Assembly (NCBI RefSeq): GCF_052048155.1
Contig: NZ_JBNAIK010000006.1
Span: forward strand, 13,939 to 77,938
Direction of reading: 5' to 3'
Length of the DNA stretch: 64,000 bases
DNA from: HIMB114 sp052048155
GTDB taxonomy: Bacteria > Pseudomonadota > Alphaproteobacteria > Pelagibacterales > Pelagibacteraceae
Shown here: one piece after another, positions 33,422 through 42,168 of the stretch
Layout of the letters: each line of letters starts with the position of its first letter
Numbering within the stretch: position 1 is the stretch's first letter
Position numbers and translations under genes: made by a program
Notes under the pieces: generated by a model
The model's database searches: none
What the model saw: the letters and a program-made list of their open reading frames with translations, nothing else
What the model was told of the DNA's origin: nothing

Positions 33422-35779
33422 ATGTCAAAAGAAGAAATTAAAACTGCATCAGACCAATTTGAAAATATTGATGATGAAGGTGGAGTAAAAAGAAACCTTA
33501 AAGGTTTTAATCTGAAACTTGTTGCAGGTATTGCAATTTGCTGGACGTTGTTTCAGTTGTGGTATGCAAGTCCATTACCGTTTCTTCTAAAGTTTGGAAT
33601 TTTTATTGATTTACCTGCAAGAGCTATACATTTAGCTTTTGCATTAATTTTATGTTTTTTAATTTACCCTTCTAAAAAATCAAATTCTAACCAACCTATA
33701 AAATATTATGATTATATATTTGTTGGGCTTTCTATCATTACAACTTTTTATATCGTCTTTGACTACGAAGGTTTAGTTAACCGTCAAGGAGTCCTTGCAA
33801 ACATCAATTTATTTGGAATTAAAATTCCATATGAAATGATATTAGGTGCTGTTGGTATGATTTTGTTGCTTGAAGCAACCAGAAGAGCAATTGGATTACC
33901 TTTAGTTTTTATCGCTGTCATATTTATAATTTTTTCAATTTTTGGTCAGCAAATGCCAGATCTTATTGCTCATGCAGGTTTATCGATTACTAGATTAGTT
34001 GGATATCATTGGCTTGGAGGGGAAGCTATTTTTGGTATTCCCATAAGTGTTTCTGTTGGTTTTATTTTCTTATTTGTTTTATTTGGATCCATTTTAGATG
34101 CAGCAGGTGGTGGTAAATATTTTTTAAATTTAGCATTTGCTCTAGTAGGTAAAATGAGAGGTGGTCCTGCAAAAGCTGCTATTTTAGCTTCTGGTTTAAC
34201 CGGTATGATCTCTGGATCATCTGTGGCAAATACAGTTACAACTGGAACTTTTACAATTCCTATTATGAAAAAAACAGGATTACCTGCAGTTAAAGCTGGA
34301 GCAGTAGAAGTTGCAGCATCTGTTAATGGACAAATCATGCCGCCAATCATGGGAGCTGCTGCGTTTGTAATGGCGGAACTACTTGGTATTCCTTATCTAA
34401 CTGTTGTTACTCATGCCTTTTTACCAGCTGTAATATCTTATATTGCACTCTTTTATATTTCACACTTAGAGGCGTTAAAGCTAGATATTAAAGGTTTGCC
34501 TGAAAAAGATATTCCTCCTTTAAAAGAAACATTTTTAAGTGGTATTCATTACTTAATTCCAATTGGTGTTTTAATTTATCTACTATTAGTGATGAATTGG
34601 ACTGCTGCATCATCAGTATTTTATTCGATAATTTCATTAATTATTATTATTATTTTTAAAGAATTAATTACCTCTAAAAAAGAAAGCCAGACTTCAAAGG
34701 TTGGTTTCATTAATGCTTTTAACAAAATTATTACGGGCTTTGAAAAAGGTGCAGTTAATATGGTAAGTGTTGGTATCGCAATTGCAACTGCAGGAATTAT
34801 TGTTGGTGCTGTTTCATCAACGGGTCTAAGTAATAATCTTGTTATTATTGTCGAGGCTATATCTGGTGGAAATATTATCTATCTTTTAGGTCTTACTGCT
34901 TTTCTTTGTATTATTTTAGGAATGGGATTACCTACGACTGCAAACTATCTAGTTGTTGCAGCTCTTATGGCTAATGTTGTAGTTGAGGTTGGTAGTGCAT
35001 CAGGTTATGTATTCCCGCTTATCGCAATTCACTTATATGTTTTTTATTATGGTTTAATGGCAGATGTCACGCCACCTGTTGGACTTGCTTCCTATGCAGC
35101 TGCAGCGATATCAAGAGCAGATCCAATCAAAACAGGTATTCAGGCTTTTTGGTATAGTTTGAGAACAGGTATTTTGCCAATTGTATTTATTTTTAACAAT
35201 GAACTTTTGCTTATTGGTATTGAAAACTGGTTCCATGGTATTGTTGTTATGATCACATCTTTAATTGCAATATTAGTGTTTACTGCAGCAACACAAGGAT
35301 GGTTTGTTAATAAATTAAAATGGTATGAAATTATTGTATTTTTACTTATTTCTTTAGCGTTATTTAGACCAGGATTAATTATGGACCAATTTTACCCAGA
35401 GTTTAATCAAGTAAAACTCAATACAAAAATAATTAATGAAACTAAATTTCAATCTGATCAAAAAGTTCAAATTAAAGTTACAAGGCAAACAGCCTATGGA
35501 CCGAGATATAAAATGTTTGAAATACCCAAAGATTCTTTTGACCAATCTTATTCATTAGAAGAGTACGGTATTAATTTAGTCACAAAAAAAGATAGTATCA
35601 TTATTGATACGCTCAAATGGAATGGTATTGCAAAAAAATCAGGCTTTGAAACTGATGATATTTTAACTGAAATTAAAATTGAAAATAAAAATCGTCCAGA
35701 TAAAGATATTGTTTATCCGTTTGCTTTATTGGTATTGGGATTATTTGGATATTTAAACTATAGGAAACAAAGTATCTGA
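33422..35779 (+). CDS. TRAP transporter fused DctQM permease (TAXI type)
   Basis: 785 residues with a small DctQ-like N-terminal part (about 30-140) fused to a DctM part (about 140-640), and a C-terminal extension to 785 with a soluble region (about 665-755) and a final span. The DctM part has SGSSVANTVTTGTFTIPIM and ADVTPPVGLASYAAAAI. It imports the TAXI-bound solute with Na+ or H+. It is separated from the binding-protein gene by a terminator. The 3' end overlaps a convergent small frame. Confidence 0.92.
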   Translation: MSKEEIKTASDQFENIDDEGGVKRNLKGFNLKLVAGIAICWTLFQLWYASPLPFLLKFGIFIDLPARAIHLAFALILCFLIYPSKKSNSNQPIKYYDYIFVGLSIITTFYIVFDYEGLVNRQGVLANINLFGIKIPYEMILGAVGMILLLEATRRAIGLPLVFIAVIFIIFSIFGQQMPDLIAHAGLSITRLVGYHWLGGEAIFGIPISVSVGFIFLFVLFGSILDAAGGGKYFLNLAFALVGKMRGGPAKAAILASGLTGMISGSSVANTVTTGTFTIPIMKKTGLPAVKAGAVEVAASVNGQIMPPIMGAAAFVMAELLGIPYLTVVTHAFLPAVISYIALFYISHLEALKLDIKGLPEKDIPPLKETFLSGIHYLIPIGVLIYLLLVMNWTAASSVFYSIISLIIIIIFKELITSKKESQTSKVGFINAFNKIITGFEKGAVNMVSVGIAIATAGIIVGAVSSTGLSNNLVIIVEAISGGNIIYLLGLTAFLCIILGMGLPTTANYLVVAALMANVVVEVGSASGYVFPLIAIHLYVFYYGLMADVTPPVGLASYAAAAISRADPIKTGIQAFWYSLRTGILPIVFIFNNELLLIGIENWFHGIVVMITSLIAILVFTAATQGWFVNKLKWYEIIVFLLISLALFRPGLIMDQFYPEFNQVKLNTKIINETKFQSDQKVQIKVTRQTAYGPRYKMFEIPKDSFDQSYSLEEYGINLVTKKDSIIIDTLKWNGIAKKSGFETDDILTEIKIENKNRPDKDIVYPFALLVLGLFGYLNYRKQSI

Positions 35780-35908
35780 TAGTTTACAAGACTCGCAAAT
35801 CATAAAGCCATAAAGTAAATAATTTGCATAAACGGACTCATTTTCTTGAACACACTTTTCACATTTTTTGATAATTTTTTTATTCAATGATTTGGAAGTC
35901 TTTTTCAT
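35753..35908 (-). CDS. 51-residue protein with two CXXC motifs
   Basis: A short frame from ATG 35908 to a stop at 35753-35755 with CEKC at residues 16-19 and CESC at 38-41, the layout of a zinc ribbon or rubredoxin-like knuckle. The N-terminus is lysine-rich (MKKTSKSLNKKIIKK). The start overlaps the end of the enolase-family gene by 29 nt and the end overlaps the convergent TRAP gene by 27 nt. It could be translated last in the tct-pdxA-enolase operon. I recognise no family; the paired CXXC spacing is the main support. Confidence 0.45.
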   Translation of the reverse strand: MKKTSKSLNKKIIKKCEKCVQENESVYANYLLYGFMICESCKLSDTLFPIV

Positions 35909-37055
35909 ATTTATTTGAAAGATTAATTCCTAAACCAGGAGTATTTTCATCTAAATCGATAAAACCATTTTTTGGCTCCGGGTCACCTTCAAATATATAA
36001 TAGAAAAGTTCATTACCTATCTCAACATCATGAACAGGAAAAAACTCTGAGAATGGACAATTTAAATTAGCCATTGTTAAATGATAATTGTGCATTTGAC
36101 CTGCATGAGGAATAACGGGCACTTGATAAGCTTCAGCTAAAGCATTAATTTTTTGTGCTGCTGTAATTCCACCAACTCTATTTGTGTCATATTGAATATA
36201 ACTCACAGCCTTAAGATCTAACAGCTGTCTAAAGCCAAATAATGAGAATTCGTGCTCTCCACCTGAAATTGGTATCATATTCATATTATTGAGTTCAGCA
36301 TACCCATGAATATCATCTGCGATCACTGGTTCTTCTAACCACTTTGGTTGGAACTTCATTAACTTGGGCAGCATATGTTTTGTATATTCTAAATTCCAGC
36401 CCATATAGCATTCCAGCATTAGGTCCGTGTCATATCCAACAACCTCTCTTACAGCTTCAACTAACTCTAAATTTTTCTTCACTCCATCAGGGCCATCTTT
36501 TGGTCCCCAGCCAAAACGCATCTTGAACATTTTAAAACCTTGATCGACATAACTTTGAGCTTCTTTTTTTAAATCTTCAATTGGTTGGCTGTATAATTTT
36601 GAAGCGTAAACAGGAATTTTTTCCTTAGTTCTTCCACCTAATAACTTAAACACAGGTTTATTAGTTAATTTTCCTAGTAAGTCCCATATAGCAATATCAA
36701 CTGCAGATATAGCAGTCATTCCCACACCTTTTCGTCCCCATGCTAATGTTCTTCTGTACATTTTTTCCCAGAGATAAGCATAATCAAAAGGATCTTCATT
36801 TAATATTAAAGGCGTTAGATAATGATCAATTGTTTTCTTTACAACTTGTGGCGCTAAAGCAGCGTTACCAATTCCAACCAAACCATCATCGGTTTCAATT
36901 TCACACGTCAGCCATTCATGAAATCTGAATGAACCCATATTATCACCCTTTTCATACAAAAGATCAGATGCATTGGTACAAAAATTACTTTGTGGAGGTA
37001 CTGTTTTACCTTTCCATTGATAGACTTTTGTTTTTACCGATTTGATTTTTGTCAT
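35880..37055 (-). CDS. Enolase-superfamily sugar-acid dehydratase, rhamnonate-dehydratase-like
   Basis: 391 residues of the mandelate racemase/enolase superfamily. It resembles L-rhamnonate dehydratase: KGVGMTAISAVDIAIWDLLGK, FKMFKMRFGWGPKDGPDG with a catalytic lysine candidate, metal ligands in LECYMGW, WLEEPV and GGEHEF, and a base histidine in VIPHAGQMHNYH. It would dehydrate an aldonic acid to a 2-keto-3-deoxy acid. It is cotranscribed with a TTT transporter and a PdxA-like gene, consistent with an imported sugar acid. The exact sugar is unknown. Confidence 0.82.
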   Translation of the reverse strand: MTKIKSVKTKVYQWKGKTVPPQSNFCTNASDLLYEKGDNMGSFRFHEWLTCEIETDDGLVGIGNAALAPQVVKKTIDHYLTPLILNEDPFDYAYLWEKMYRRTLAWGRKGVGMTAISAVDIAIWDLLGKLTNKPVFKLLGGRTKEKIPVYASKLYSQPIEDLKKEAQSYVDQGFKMFKMRFGWGPKDGPDGVKKNLELVEAVREVVGYDTDLMLECYMGWNLEYTKHMLPKLMKFQPKWLEEPVIADDIHGYAELNNMNMIPISGGEHEFSLFGFRQLLDLKAVSYIQYDTNRVGGITAAQKINALAEAYQVPVIPHAGQMHNYHLTMANLNCPFSEFFPVHDVEIGNELFYYIFEGDPEPKNGFIDLDENTPGLGINLSNKYEKDFQIIE

Positions 37056-38044
37056 TAATTAATTTGAGTTCCTGAATTCATTTTTACTGCTAACTTAAAT
37101 GAATTAATCGTTGGCTCTAGATTAGCAGTATTAGTTCCAACAATATCAAAAGCAGTTCCATGGGCTGGTGTTGTTACAGGAACAGTTAATCCACCTGACA
37201 CTGTTACCCCTCTATCAAAACCAAATGCTTTCAATCCACATTGTAAAGCATCATGATACATTCCCACTATGCAATCGTGATTCTTGTTTTTAAATGCGGT
37301 TATAAAAGATGTATCGCAGGGCAAAGGTCCGTCAGCATTAATTCCCATTTTTTTAGCTTCTTCAATAGCAGGTATAATTTCATCTTTTTCTTCAGTGCCA
37401 AATTCAGCATGAGGATTAAGTGCTTGGACAGCTATTCTAGGATTTTTAATTCCACTCATTTTTAAAGTTTGGTCTAATAACTTGATTGGTTTTAAAATGT
37501 TTTCTTTTGTAATGTTCTCTGGAACTTCTTTGATTGGGATATGTGACGTTACACGAGCAGTCCAAAAATTATCTACAACATTAAATTCACAACAAAATTC
37601 TTTCATTTCAAGTTTATTCTGCATGAAATCATGCTCATCATTGTACTGACAACCACCCATCATTAAACTTGTTTTGTTCATAGGACCAAAGTTGATTGCA
37701 TCAATTTTTTTTTCTTTTGCAAGATCTAAAGCATAATCCATAGCTTCAAGAACGCTTTTTCCAGACTCAGCAGAAACTTCTCCATGTTTATAAGTTCTGT
37801 TTGTTCCTTTTGAGATATCTAAAAAAAACTTTGTTTTATCATCAAATTTAACTTCGTTAAAATCAGTAACAAATTTAAAATCAACTTTTTTTCCAGATAT
37901 ATTTTCACCATCTTCTAATATTTTTTTTTCACCAATTACAACTACATTGGCCTCATTAGAAATATCTTCATTTAATAATCTAACAACTAATTCTGGACCA
38001 ATGCCTGAAGGGTCACCTAGTAAAACTGCTACTTTTTTTTTCAT
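37055..38044 (-). CDS. PdxA-family dehydrogenase
   Basis: 329 residues. LLGDPSGIGPEL at the start, SHIPIKEVP, LNPHAEFGTEEKDEI and YHDALQCGLKAFGFDRGVTV are PdxA motifs. PdxA oxidises 4-phosphohydroxythreonine in vitamin B6 synthesis; PdxA2 relatives act on 4-phospho-threonate or erythronate. Here it shares 1 nt with the enolase gene and lies downstream of tctCBA, so a catabolic PdxA2-like role is more likely. No DUF1537 kinase is nearby, which argues against the simple threonate route. The B6 role cannot be excluded. Confidence 0.85.
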   Translation of the reverse strand: MKKKVAVLLGDPSGIGPELVVRLLNEDISNEANVVVIGEKKILEDGENISGKKVDFKFVTDFNEVKFDDKTKFFLDISKGTNRTYKHGEVSAESGKSVLEAMDYALDLAKEKKIDAINFGPMNKTSLMMGGCQYNDEHDFMQNKLEMKEFCCEFNVVDNFWTARVTSHIPIKEVPENITKENILKPIKLLDQTLKMSGIKNPRIAVQALNPHAEFGTEEKDEIIPAIEEAKKMGINADGPLPCDTSFITAFKNKNHDCIVGMYHDALQCGLKAFGFDRGVTVSGGLTVPVTTPAHGTAFDIVGTNTANLEPTINSFKLAVKMNSGTQIN

Positions 38045-38089
38045 AATTTAAACTCCTTGGTTAATAATTCTTAATTATTCTTAATTCAA

Positions 38090-39559
38090 TCATTTATTCT
38101 TTTTCCTTATATTAGGAAATATTAAAGCAACAACCGATAAAATAAAGAAAGTTACAACAATTGGTCTGGTAAAAAACAAAGTCCAATCACCATCAAAAAT
38201 CACTAAAGATTGTCTTAATGTTAGTTCAACTAATTGCCCAAGGATTAAACCAATAATAACAGGCACAACAGAGAAACCAAATTTTCTCATTACATATCCA
38301 ATAATTCCAAAACCAATCATCAAGAAAACATCTGTAAAAGATTGGTTTAAAGAATAAGTCCCGCAAACAGATAGTGTAAATATCATTGGCCATAATAATC
38401 GATTAGGAATTAATGTTATTCTTGCAAAAATTTTTGCGCCAAAAAACCCAAAAATAAAAAATAGAATATTTGCAAAAAACATTGCACCAAATATTCCATA
38501 TAAAAATTCAGGTTGTTCTTTAAACAAATCTGGTCCTGGTCTTAAACCATGAATGATTAAACCTGTTAAAATAACTGCAGTTGTAGCGCTTCCTGGAATT
38601 CCAAGAGCAAGTGTTGGAACCATGGCTCCACCTGTTGCTGCATTATTTGCAGTCTCAGCTCCTGCTATTCCATCAATCGCACCTTTGCCAAACTCTTCAG
38701 GTTTTTTTGACCATCTTTTTGCCTCTGAATATCCTATTAAAGAAGCAACGGTTCCTCCTTCGGCAGGAAGAATGCCTATAAAAGAACCAATTCCAGATGA
38801 TCTTAAAATCGTTTTAAAACAATATTTAAAATCATCTTTGGATGGAAGTCTTACAGCTTTCATCGCTATTCTTTCAAAAATTTGATTTGTTAAATTAGAT
38901 TGAACTAATAATTCACTCATAGCAAACATTCCAACTACAACAGGAATAAACCCAATTCCCTCGGTCAACTCATTTACACCAAAAGTAAATCGATCGATTG
39001 ATGCCATTACATCTTTTCCAACAGTTGATAATAGAATACCAAATGCACCAGCGATTAAATTTTTAATTGGACTTCCTTCTCCTATTGAAGCAAGCATTGT
39101 TAATCCAAATATAGCTAAAGCAAAATATTCAGGTTGACCAAACTCATAGGCAATATTTGCTAAAATAGGTGCAAAAAGAACTAATACTACAACGCTGAAT
39201 AAACCACCGAATGCACTTCCAAAAGTTGCCATACCTAACGCCCGACCAGCTTCGCCCTTTTGAGCCAAAGGATAACCGTCTAAGCAAGTTGCAGCTGCTG
39301 CAGGTGTTCCAGGAGTATTAATAAGAACAGCTGTAATTGCACCCCCGTATGTTCCTGCACAATAAATTGCAGTTAATAGAACAATTGCTGACAAAGGGTC
39401 TAGGGTAATTGTAAATGGAAGAATTAATGCCCCTCCTGTTGTTGGACCAAGTCCAGGCAAAACTCCTAAAATCAATCCAAACAAAGTTCCCAAAAAAAGG
39501 ATAATTAAAAGCTTGCTGCTTAAAATTGGTGCAATCATGTAGGATAAATTTTCAATCAT
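38090..39559 (-). CDS. tctA: Tripartite tricarboxylate transporter large permease TctA
   Basis: 489 residues from ATG 39559, which overlaps the tctB stop as TAATG. TctA motifs: GLILGVLPGLGPTTGGALILP, TPGTPAAAATCLDGYPLAQKG and GIPGSATTAVILTGLI. About eleven membrane spans. With TctB and TctC it imports a carboxylate, here probably a sugar acid given the pdxA-like and enolase-like genes that follow. Confidence 0.93.
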   Translation of the reverse strand: MIENLSYMIAPILSSKLLIILFLGTLFGLILGVLPGLGPTTGGALILPFTITLDPLSAIVLLTAIYCAGTYGGAITAVLINTPGTPAAAATCLDGYPLAQKGEAGRALGMATFGSAFGGLFSVVVLVLFAPILANIAYEFGQPEYFALAIFGLTMLASIGEGSPIKNLIAGAFGILLSTVGKDVMASIDRFTFGVNELTEGIGFIPVVVGMFAMSELLVQSNLTNQIFERIAMKAVRLPSKDDFKYCFKTILRSSGIGSFIGILPAEGGTVASLIGYSEAKRWSKKPEEFGKGAIDGIAGAETANNAATGGAMVPTLALGIPGSATTAVILTGLIIHGLRPGPDLFKEQPEFLYGIFGAMFFANILFFIFGFFGAKIFARITLIPNRLLWPMIFTLSVCGTYSLNQSFTDVFLMIGFGIIGYVMRKFGFSVVPVIIGLILGQLVELTLRQSLVIFDGDWTLFFTRPIVVTFFILSVVALIFPNIRKKNK

Positions 39560-40065
39560 TACCAATTATAATAAAGATTAGTTAATATACCTGGTGGAAA
39601 CCTTAATCCAAGCACACCTTCAAATAATAAAAAAACTAAAATTGGAAACACAATTGATAAAAAAAGATTTAATAATAAATTTTTTTCACCCCAAAAATAA
39701 GTTATTGCAATTGAGCTTAGCATTAATGCCAATATCAAATCAACTTTTAGAGCTATTAGTGGAAATATAATAAATATTCCTACAGTTTTATAAAAAATTC
39801 TACTTTGCTTTTCATAATCTTTTTTAGGCCGGCTAAAATAAAAATAAACTAATAGTAAATTGAGTGAAAAAATTAGCCCAAGTAGAATTTTAGGAAAAGT
39901 TGCGGGTTGAATTCCTCTTACCAAAATTGGCGGAACTTCATCAAAATAAAAAGTCGTTACAAACAAAAAAATTGAAAAGCAGAAAATAAAAAATAATAAA
40001 ATTAGTTCAGAACTAAAAAGGGCGGATAAAAATCCGCCCTTTTTTTCAAATGAATTACTATTCAT
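39559..40065 (-). CDS. tctB: Tripartite tricarboxylate transporter small permease TctB
   Basis: 168 residues with four hydrophobic spans and the TctB-like PPILVRGIQPATFPKILLG segment. It starts 11 nt after the tctC stop. Codons 7-17 of this gene contain a 13-bp terminator-like stem-loop. It partners TctA. Confidence 0.88.
   Translation of the reverse strand: MNSNSFEKKGGFLSALFSSELILLFFIFCFSIFLFVTTFYFDEVPPILVRGIQPATFPKILLGLIFSLNLLLVYFYFSRPKKDYEKQSRIFYKTVGIFIIFPLIALKVDLILALMLSSIAITYFWGEKNLLLNLFLSIVFPILVFLLFEGVLGLRFPPGILTNLYYNW
40015..40044 (-). other. Terminator-like stem-loop inside the start of tctB
   Basis: On the minus strand AAAAAGGGCGGAT-TTTT-ATCCGCCCTTTTT, a perfect 13-bp stem. It ends in a T-run like an intrinsic terminator, but it sits within codons 7-17 of tctB, just after tctC. 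It could partly terminate after tctC and so raise the TctC:TctBA ratio. Confidence 0.8.
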
Positions 40066-40076
40066 TCGTTATAGTA

Positions 40077-41057
40077 TTACTTAATGTAACCTAAAGCTTT
40101 TAACTGAGCAGTCATTTCTTTTAGCATTTCGTCCATCTGCTTGCCCCACTCATCAGCCCCAACTACACTTGACTGATCCAGTCCAATTTCAGTTAAGAAA
40201 TTTTTGTAGTAGTTATGGCTCATTCCTTTTAACATACCTGCTTCAAGTCTTTTTACTTGATCTGCTGGAGTTCCTTTTTTAGTTACGAAACCTCTTACAG
40301 TAGATAAAGAAACTGGAATCCCAAGTTCTTTAGCGGTTGGTACATCTTTAAGTTTAGCCATTCTTTTATTTGCTAGAACAACTGAAACACAAAGTTTACC
40401 TTCGTTAATTTCTGTTAGTGCTTCACCTAAGTTTAAAACACCTACATCAATATCGCCTTTGATTAAGTTTGTTTTAATAGGTCCAACACCTTTATAAGCA
40501 ACGATTTTAGGATCTTTTAATTTACCCTTCTTAGTAAATGCAACTGCACTCACATCATCGATACCACCCGTATGTGTTGTTCCATAAGAGAAAGATTTTT
40601 TCTTTTGTTGGCTTACAAATTTCTTTGCATCCTTAAAGCTACTCTTACAGTTCACAACGAATAATTGTGGATCATCAGTTCCTCTAGCCAAAGGAACCAT
40701 GTCGCTTAATTTAACTTTTGTTTTACCAAGTGCCATAGAAACAGCATGACCTGTTGTCCAAGTCAAAATAGAGTTACCATCTGCCGGTTGTGACATTAAG
40801 TAATCCATTGATGCAGCTCCACCGCCACCTTTTTTATTTACTAGTTGCATGTCTTGCTTAAGAACTCTTCTTGTTCTTAAAAGCATCATTCTAGTAGTAA
40901 CGTCTGTACCACCACCAAAACCAGCGTGAGTGATTGATTGAATAGCTTTTTTACTATGCGATCCAGCTTCAGCTTTGTTCAGGTTGATATCTAAAAATGG
41001 TACGTCAAAGACTAATACTAAAGCTAAGAAAGCTTGAAGTATTCTTGATTTTTTCAT
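40077..41057 (-). CDS. tctC: Tripartite tricarboxylate transporter substrate-binding protein TctC
   Basis: 326 residues with an N-terminal signal (MKKSRILQAFLALVLVFDVP, cleavage probably near 31 after AEA). The fold is TctC-like: ITHAGFGGGTDVTTRMM (ligand loop), NKKGGGGAASMDYLM, VPLARGTDDPQLF and YGTTHTGGIDDV. It has a GGGGAG Shine-Dalgarno. It is first in the tctCBA-pdxA-enolase operon. Confidence 0.9.
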   Translation of the reverse strand: MKKSRILQAFLALVLVFDVPFLDINLNKAEAGSHSKKAIQSITHAGFGGGTDVTTRMMLLRTRRVLKQDMQLVNKKGGGGAASMDYLMSQPADGNSILTWTTGHAVSMALGKTKVKLSDMVPLARGTDDPQLFVVNCKSSFKDAKKFVSQQKKKSFSYGTTHTGGIDDVSAVAFTKKGKLKDPKIVAYKGVGPIKTNLIKGDIDVGVLNLGEALTEINEGKLCVSVVLANKRMAKLKDVPTAKELGIPVSLSTVRGFVTKKGTPADQVKRLEAGMLKGMSHNYYKNFLTEIGLDQSSVVGADEWGKQMDEMLKEMTAQLKALGYIK

Positions 41058-41138
41058 TTTTTCTCCCCGTTAAGTTTGCGATAAATAAACAAAACTATGA
41101 ACTATTATCAAGTAGAAAATGGCGCTTAAAATAAAATG

Positions 41139-41149
41139 TTGCGACGCAA
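41139..41149. promoter_or_regulatory. Palindrome TTGCGACGCAA upstream of tctC
   Basis: A perfect 5-1-5 inverted repeat about 80 nt upstream of tctC, followed by ATTAAT. A shorter relative, TTGCGGCAA followed by ATTAAT, lies upstream of dctP at 47462-47470. It could be an operator for a shared GntR- or LacI-type regulator. Function is a guess. Confidence 0.3.
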
Positions 41150-41150
41150 A

Positions 41151-42140
41151 TTAATTCAAACTTATTAAATTTTGAAATTTAACAGTTTCTTTTGATTTAA
41201 TTTTTAATTTATTTTTTAAAGGCATAACAAAACTATCTGAACTAATTTCAAAAATATCACCATCCTGCGCTTTGATACCGTCAGAAAAGCTTAGCGTTGC
41301 TGTTCCAAAGTAATGGATATGTAAATCACCAGGTTTTCTAAAAATTTCATATTTGAAATGATGATGCTCAAGATTTTCTATAGAGTGTGACATATTTTTT
41401 TCGCCACTTAAAAAATCTTTTTCCCAAATAACTTTTTCATCTCTAATAATTTTTGATTTACCTTTTACTTCACTAGGGATGCTGCCCAGGTTAATTTCGG
41501 GTCCAAAAGAACATTGTCGCAATTTTGAATGAGCTAAATATAAGTAGTTTTGTTTTTCCATAACATGGTCAGAAAATTCATTACCAATTGAATAACCTAT
41601 TTTTACAACTTCTTCTTTTTCATTAATCATATAAATACCAACTACTTCAGGTTCTTCTGATCCATCTAAAGAAAAGTCTGGGATATAAATCGTTTCCGTA
41701 GGTGCAGAGATATTATCTCCATTACCCTTGTAAAACCATTCAGGTTGAGCTCCAATGTTACCTTTTTCTGGCTTTCCGCCCTCAATTCCAATTTTAAACA
41801 TTTTCATTGAATCTGTCATTTCCTCTTCTTTTGTAGCATGCATTTTGTTTCTAGAATCTGCACTACCAAGATGAGTCAGCCCTGTGCCTGTTACATAAAA
41901 ATGTGATGGATCTTTATGAGTGATAGGTGGCAAAAGTGAGTTTGAATTATAGATTTCTTTGTAATCTAAAATTTCATTTGACTTATTGCTTTCAATTAAA
42001 TTTTCAATTTTTTCACCGCTGTTGATTGCTTCATTAAATAAATCATATGATAAATTAAAATTTTTTATAATATTAACTTTGCCATTTTCTACATAACCAA
42101 CATTACATTTATTATCTTTTAGGAATTGAATTATTTTCAT
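41151..42140 (-). CDS. AraD1/GguC-like 2-keto-3-deoxy-sugar-acid dehydratase
   Basis: 329 residues, FAH-fold family. Its conserved stretch runs PDFSLDGSEEPEVVGIYMI, IGNEFSDHVMEKQNYLYLAHSK, CSFGPEINLG, NLEHHHFKYEIFRKPGDLHIHYFGTATLSFSDGI, as in GguC/AraD1. These enzymes convert L-2-keto-3-deoxypentonates to 2-oxoglutarate semialdehyde. It is divergent from a KGSA dehydrogenase, 28 nt between starts, consistent with the next pathway step. Confidence 0.85.
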   Translation of the reverse strand: MKIIQFLKDNKCNVGYVENGKVNIIKNFNLSYDLFNEAINSGEKIENLIESNKSNEILDYKEIYNSNSLLPPITHKDPSHFYVTGTGLTHLGSADSRNKMHATKEEEMTDSMKMFKIGIEGGKPEKGNIGAQPEWFYKGNGDNISAPTETIYIPDFSLDGSEEPEVVGIYMINEKEEVVKIGYSIGNEFSDHVMEKQNYLYLAHSKLRQCSFGPEINLGSIPSEVKGKSKIIRDEKVIWEKDFLSGEKNMSHSIENLEHHHFKYEIFRKPGDLHIHYFGTATLSFSDGIKAQDGDIFEISSDSFVMPLKNKLKIKSKETVKFQNLISLN

Positions 42141-42168
42141 AATTAGTTAGAACCTACATCAATTAATT

